This document shows positions 59,311-64,000 of a stretch of DNA of 64,000 nt, piece after piece. Origin of the DNA: Liquidambar formosana (taxonomy: Eukaryota; Streptophyta; Magnoliopsida; Saxifragales; Altingiaceae); contig CM077827.1 in the NCBI GenBank assembly GCA_039720395.1, positions 20,321,117 through 20,385,116 of the forward strand, read 5' to 3'. The notes under the pieces were generated by a model. That model saw only the letters and a program-made list of their open reading frames with translations, searched no databases and was not told the origin of the DNA. The position numbers and the translations under genes are program-made. The first letter of the stretch is position 1. Every line of letters starts with the position of its first letter.

Positions 59311-59579
59311 CCCCACGAACTTCAAAATGCTGGATTCCCCGGAGGCCACGCATTACCTTCCGATTGCCCCGGAAAGGTATCACCATACACTATGAACTAC
59401 GGTAGGTCTGATCCTCGTTAAGAGGTACGTAGGAAGTAGGGAACTTCCCCCCGATCCGACCTTTTCATACATGCATTTGCATCATTTAAGGTTTGCATGA
59501 GCCAATTGGTCCAAAATGAGTGTTTCCGGGTCTTTTAATTTTGTTCACTACACGAGCAAAATCAAAAGAAGGGGCAAAC
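59311..59579 (+). other. Region before 3' LTR with stem-loop and PPT
   Basis: GAACTACG (59394) ... TGATCCTC ... GAGGTACGTAGG (to 59432) forms the same kind of stem-loop as in family A LTRs. The polypurine tract AAAAGAAGGGG lies about five bases before the LTR, near 59564-59574. Confidence 0.6.
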
Positions 59580-60998
59580 TGTTAACACCCCATTCTGTAC
59601 CACTTGGCACCTCAAGCCACTTTCTGAGACCCGATGATGAAGGGCAGTAGCCAACGGACCATCGCAAGCACGCCCGAAGGACTCGCGGAGACACAGCAGG
59701 CCTTTGGCCTTGGTTCAATACCCCATGCACGTACGTGCATGGGATATGCACGTACGTGCATATACCATGCACGTACGATCATGCCCTCTCTTTTTGAATT
59801 CCATCTCTTCCCCCCGAAATTACTTCTTACCTTATACAGCCCCCATGCTGACAGCTGCTCAGTGGCGGCTGAGAAACCCTAGAAATCCCCGAATTAAACC
59901 CTAATCCCCGCCTATAAATACCCTGCTTTCATTCAAGAGAAGGGATTCGATTTTGGCTATCAAAACCACCATCCTAGAAACCCTGAGACTGACGGCTGTG
60001 TCCACGAGAGGTCCGGAAAGCACGCTTGTGAAGGGACCGCTACTGCCCAAACCTGAGGGTGACCATTCTCAACCCTTAATTTCGTTCTAGCATGATTACT
60101 TATAATATTGCATCTATCCTGTCATTTAATACTCATAATTAGGACACGTTCAGATCTAATCCGGCACCGTTTTATTTGTGCATTTAAGGTTATGAAATGA
60201 GTTCCTCATCCATTTCGAATGCGTAGGGCTGCATAAGATTTATCCGTTAACTCCGGCATTTTTTCCGCGCATGATATATCTCTCTGTTAATTTTTAGCAC
60301 ATTTAATCCGCACGGTTTAGGTCCACAAATATCTGTTGTATCTTTATTAGCATCTGCTGTCATTTCGCCATTTAGGTCTAGGTCATTTTGTCATTTCTAA
60401 ATCGCATTATAGCCATTTTTCCGCATACACTTGAGTCAAAAGATCTGTTCGGGCACAGCATGGTAGGATGGGATGAAATTGGATAGGCATGTACGTACGT
60501 ACATATGGTATGCACGTACGTGCATATCATATGCACGTACGTGCATGAGCCATGTTTTTTCAGTTTAACCTCTTCTTTTCTTTTGCAGGCAGTATAGGTA
60601 CCCCTTGCAACCTTTTGAATATTCTGCATCATGTATATCTGTTTATATATCTTGTTTTCTCTCCATTTTTCTTTTCTCATTTGTGCATGCCATTATCTGA
60701 ATTCGATTGCATAAGCGCTTGATCGACGGTTGAATTCAATTAAGTTCATTTTTAATTAAAGCCAATAAGTGTATGTGAGGCCGGATTTTAGCCGAGCGCA
60801 GACGGGTGCCTAACACCTTCCCGTCCGCGTACCTTAGCTCCGAACCTTGATTCTTTGGGTGATGACGAGTTGGGCCCTTGCTAGGGGTCCATCGGTTCCC
60901 GAGGCCAAAATCGGGTGGCGACTCCCTCTCCGCCCTAATCGTCCGCGGTTAGTGGCGTACTCTCGAGCCGGGCGTGGTGAAAGGACACGGCGCTCACA
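59580..60998 (+). mobile_element. 3' LTR of element 2
   Basis: 1,419 bp, with about nine differences from 36734-38152, several of them clustered near the end (60910-60945). It contains the same palindrome clusters (59725-59784, 60487-60551) and TATA box (59913-59920). Confidence 0.92.
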
Positions 60999-61003
60999 GA
61001 CTT
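60999..61003. repeat. Right TSD of element 2 (GACTT)
   Basis: Matches 36729-36733. The gag of element 3 resumes here in the phase it left. Confidence 0.88.
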
Positions 61004-63652
61004 GGAAACCACTAAGCAAGGGGTTAATGAGACTTTCTCCGCCTTTATCACTAGGTGGAGACAAAAGGCTTCCAAAATGACAAACAGACCGAATGAGGAA
61101 GACCAGATTCAATTGGTGGTGAAGAATTTGTTGCCTGTATATCATAAGCATCTCTTTGCTCATTACTTTCCGAACTTCAAGGCTCTTGTTGGGGCTGGCA
61201 CACAAGTTGAAGATGCAATCGCCGATGGAATAATCAAAACGGAGGAGGTCCAAAGGAGTCGAAGGACAAACTTTGGAGGAAAACCCAATGCTGAGGTCAA
61301 TACCATTACCCAACCCGCTCGCCCTTTCTCCCTAAATGACTCCACCTCACCTCGCCAATTCACCGAGCTATACATACCACTCGAAAGAGTCTTTGAAAAA
61401 CTGAGAAGCCGTGACCTCCTGAAACCCCTCGACCCAAGGCCTCCACCAAACCCATTACCCAAAAGCTACAATAAAAATGAGTATTGCAAGTTCCACCAAG
61501 CCAAAGGCCATCCAACCAACCGTTGTTATCGGCTCCGCCATGAAATCCAAGATTTGCTCGATAAGCAGATCATTTCACCACCCACCGCACCAAATCGCCC
61601 AAATGTCACTCGAAATCCCCTCCCCACCCACAATGTGCCTCCTCCCAACAACATAAATGCCATCGAGCTTGGCTCGTCCCAATCCCGTCAACCCATAAGG
61701 CAATACACGCCACTTCCATGACCTTGACCCAAGTTTTCCACCAATGTTGTGATAAATAGCTCATATTGCCATGCCATTCAAAGCCGAGGCCTTCGACTCT
61801 TCACCAATTCTGTTTGTACCATCAGGTGCCTGGGCACGATTTGGAGAACTATGTCATATTGAAAAAGGTAGTTCAAGACCTTATTGATCAAAAGGTCTTG
61901 GTATTACCAAAGAAGTCCATGCAGCGACAATTGAAAGAAAGGTACGAGGCAGGAGATCCTAAAGTGGGTTTGTTAGGAGAGTCATCCGGAAAGTTTGATT
62001 ACTACGTACTCTACCCCGACCCCATCCCTGATGAGCCTATAATCCCCACAGGATGGGATGAGTTACCAGAGGAAGTCCAAATGGAAGAGATCGACACAAT
62101 CACATGGGATGACCTCATGGGTGACGTAGGTGAGATTGATGATATGTGGATGAGTGATGACGAGGTAGAGCACATAACTAGAGGGGGTCGCCATTTCAAG
62201 CCTCCGCATCTAGAATCTGACAACCCATTGGGGGACTTGGAAGGTAATCGCCACCTTGACTTACAAGAAGAGGAGGACGAAGTGCTTAGGCAATTGAGAA
62301 AGACTAATGCCAACATCACTATATGGGGTTTGCTCATGGCCTTTTACAAGCACAGGCAGACAATCTTGAAGTTGCTCAACTAGATACAGGTTCCTGTTGA
62401 CACATCTCCTAAAAATTTGGTGAACTTGGTGAATCCAACCTCGAAGAACTCAACCATTGTGTTCTCAGAGGCAGACCTACCTAAAAGTGGACCTAGCCAT
62501 TCACAAGCCATGTACATCACTGTCGACACCATGGGAAAGAGAGTTCCAACAGTCCTGATTGATAATGGTTCCGCTCTTAATGTGTGCCCTCTCAGAACTG
62601 CCACCGTTTTGGGGTTGGATCCAACAGATTTCATGCCATCTGGGCAAACAGTGAGAGCCTATGATAACATCCGCAGAGAGGTGATTAGAGTGGTTACTTT
62701 GACACTGATTATGGGGCCTACAGTATTCAGAGTGGAGTTCCAAGTCTTGGATGTCCTGTCGTGCTTCAATATCTTGTTGGGGAGACCTTGGATTCATCCT
62801 GCAGGGGCTGTACCCTCGTCGTTGCACCAAAAAGTTAAGTTCCCTTATGAAGGGGCCATCGTCACACTCCAAGGTGATTATGACTTGAAGATGTCGGGGG
62901 TACCCATTTGCGAGATCAAGCCCGAGCCCGTAGGAGTACCATTATCCGGATTCGAGTATATTCAATGCATAGAGAAAGAGCCAGAACAGAGAGAGTTGAT
63001 ACCTCTCGACTTTTGCCCTCATGGCAACCTATATGTGGGGAACATAATGAAGAAAATGAGTTTCTTCCCAGGCATGGGACTAGGACGTCGTCAGCAAGGC
63101 ATACCGGTATCCGTTCAGAGCTGCATTGTCACCTACACCTTCGGATTGGGGTATGAGCCTTCTAAGAAGGACCATATGGAGATGTTGCAGAGAAGCAGAG
63201 AAAGGGTCAAAGCAAAAGCAGAAGGGAGGGTGCCAGATATTAGAATCTCGCCATATCGACCTACCTTGAATGGTTACTTTGTTAAGGAAGGGGAGGATTT
63301 TCTATTCTGTGGATTTCCCGAACCATCCATTGACAAAGCAACCAAGGCGAGAGTTCCAGGGTTCGAGATATTCTTTATTGAGTGGTATCCCATTACTGCT
63401 ACAATGGTTGATGATGAAGCAATCAATGATGACTATTGGGAAGAGAAGAGCGAGGACTGGGCAGAACAGATGGATTCGGAAGCCATGGTTACAATGTTTC
63501 AAGATACGGTTCTTGCTGTGGAAGAATCGGATCTCGAGTGTTCTTCAATTCACCATGCAGCCGTGCCGCTCCTTAATTGGTATCTTGAAGAGGGTACCAT
63601 TGCAGAAATTCTTGAGGACGAGGATCTCGACTTACCTGATAGTAGCTTATAG
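60999..63652 (+). pseudogene. gag-pro: Element 3 gag-protease, continued (frameshift and stop)
   Basis: This continues the gag of 35956-36733 after element 2 (TTKQGVNETFSAFITRWRQ). It is open to 61721, shifted into another frame by 61766, and has an in-frame TAG at 62381-62383 where element 1 has a Gln codon. It includes zinc-knuckle-like motifs (CKFHQAKGHPTNRC and a second with the last Cys changed, CLYHQVPGHDLENY), the protease (VLIDNGSALNVCP), and the G-patch (FFPGMGLGRRQQGIP ... FGLGYEP) that element 1 lacks. It ends DLPDSSL, as element 1 does. Confidence 0.85.
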
Positions 63653-63836
63653 GTTCCTTAGTAGCTTGTCTTAGTTTCCCTTTCAAATAAAGTGTGTCCG
63701 CCTAGCCCACCTTGTGGAGTTAGGAGTCGTTCCCTAGTTGTGGCACATGTGTTTTCTTTTCTTTGCTTTGTTTTGTTAGTTCAGTTAATAAAGTGTGTTT
63801 CTTTTCATTATTTGCAGTGTTTTCTTTCTCTCTTCT
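63653..63836 (+). other. Intron-like spacer between gag-pro and pol (element 3)
   Basis: Homologous to 28070-28265 of element 1. A pyrimidine-rich stretch ends TTATTTGCAG|T at 63817, and in-frame stops block direct read-through. It is a probable Ogre-type intron; the donor was not fixed. Confidence 0.45.
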
Positions 63837-64000
63837 ATGGATATCTATGGCATGGATATAGATCCTAGGAATGACATCCCCTCAGAGCTCGTCGAGCAAA
63901 GGAAAAGGGGCGTTACCGAACCTAACATGGATGAATTGGAATCAATCAATCTAGGGACAGATGAACTGCCAAGGATAATTAAAATTGGGATAACTCTCTC
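63837..64000 (+). CDS. pol: Element 3 pol, start only (cut by window edge)
   Basis: ATG at 63837 begins MDIYGMDIDPRND and is open to the window end. It matches the N-terminus of the element 1 pol (from 28069, minus strand), which precedes the RT domain. Whether the rest is intact cannot be seen here. Confidence 0.8.
   Translation, partial: MDIYGMDIDPRNDIPSELVEQRKRGVTEPNMDELESINLGTDELPRIIKIGITL

Larger units (their letters stand above)
36734..60998 (+). mobile_element. Element 2: Tat-like Ty3/gypsy retrotransposon (family B) with antisense gene cassette and CACTA insertion
   Basis: The element is 24,265 bp including a 7,552-bp CACTA insertion, so about 16.7 kb of its own. It has two 1,419-bp LTRs, a PBS, gag, protease with G-patch, pol with dual RNase H, two intact antisense genes, a tandem-repeat zone, a PPT and TSD GACTT. 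The LTRs differ at about nine sites (about 0.6%). Its LTRs, palindromes and proteins are well diverged from family A, yet the gene order including the antisense cassette is the same. Confidence 0.92.

Overview
This is a repeat-dominated plant nuclear window, most likely from a eudicot. It is AT-rich and made almost entirely of LTR retrotransposons, with plant-specific domains (plant mobile domain, Tat-type dual RNase H), introns and a CACTA DNA transposon. I see no ordinary single-copy host gene, tRNA, rRNA or CRISPR array. The species cannot be named from the sequence.

The core is a nest of transposons that can be dated by their target-site duplications (TSDs). Element 3 (plus strand, Ty3/gypsy, Tat/Ogre-like, 'family A') begins with its 5' LTR at 11670-14667 and runs past the right edge. 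Element 1 (family A, minus strand, 14698-35344, TSD GAGGG) landed a few bases beyond the PBS of element 3. Element 2 ('family B', Tat-like, plus strand, 36734-60998, TSD GACTT) landed in the gag of element 3, which resumes at 60999. A 7.55-kb CACTA element (41090-48641, TSD TAG) landed at the gag/protease junction of element 2. The LTR pairs of elements 1 and 2 differ at only about nine sites each (3,331 and 1,419 bp), so all of this is recent. To the left (1-11669) lie a family A LTR end, diverged Tat LTR relics, a probable copia solo LTR and unassigned repetitive DNA.

Elements 1 and 2 share an unusual layout. Between pol and the 3' LTR both carry two intron-bearing genes on the strand opposite to gag-pol: a plant mobile domain (PMD) gene, then a second gene resembling DUF7745/PMD-related proteins, which converges on the end of pol. 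In element 2 both genes appear intact (556 and 390 codons after splicing, all introns phase 0). In element 1 each has one apparent frameshift. The two families are well diverged, so the cassette is an old, retained component.

Most striking are family-specific palindromic blocks shared by the LTR promoter and the antisense gene promoters. In family A the block is exactly 80 nt with two GGCGGCTAGCCGCC-type cores; it lies in the LTRs 187-188 bp upstream of the TATA box and again upstream of both antisense genes. In family B clusters of TGCACGTACGTGCA hold the same positions and also occupy two introns. This suggests a coordinated regulatory circuit, perhaps with an element-encoded protein that recognises its own sites; that last step is inference.

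Each element also has a tandem-repeat zone between its 3' LTR and the antisense genes, a typical satellite-seeding region of Tat elements. Several defects are visible: an in-frame stop in gag and a pol frameshift in element 1, multiple lesions in element 3, and in element 2 the CACTA insertion plus one in-frame TGA between the G-patch and RT regions.
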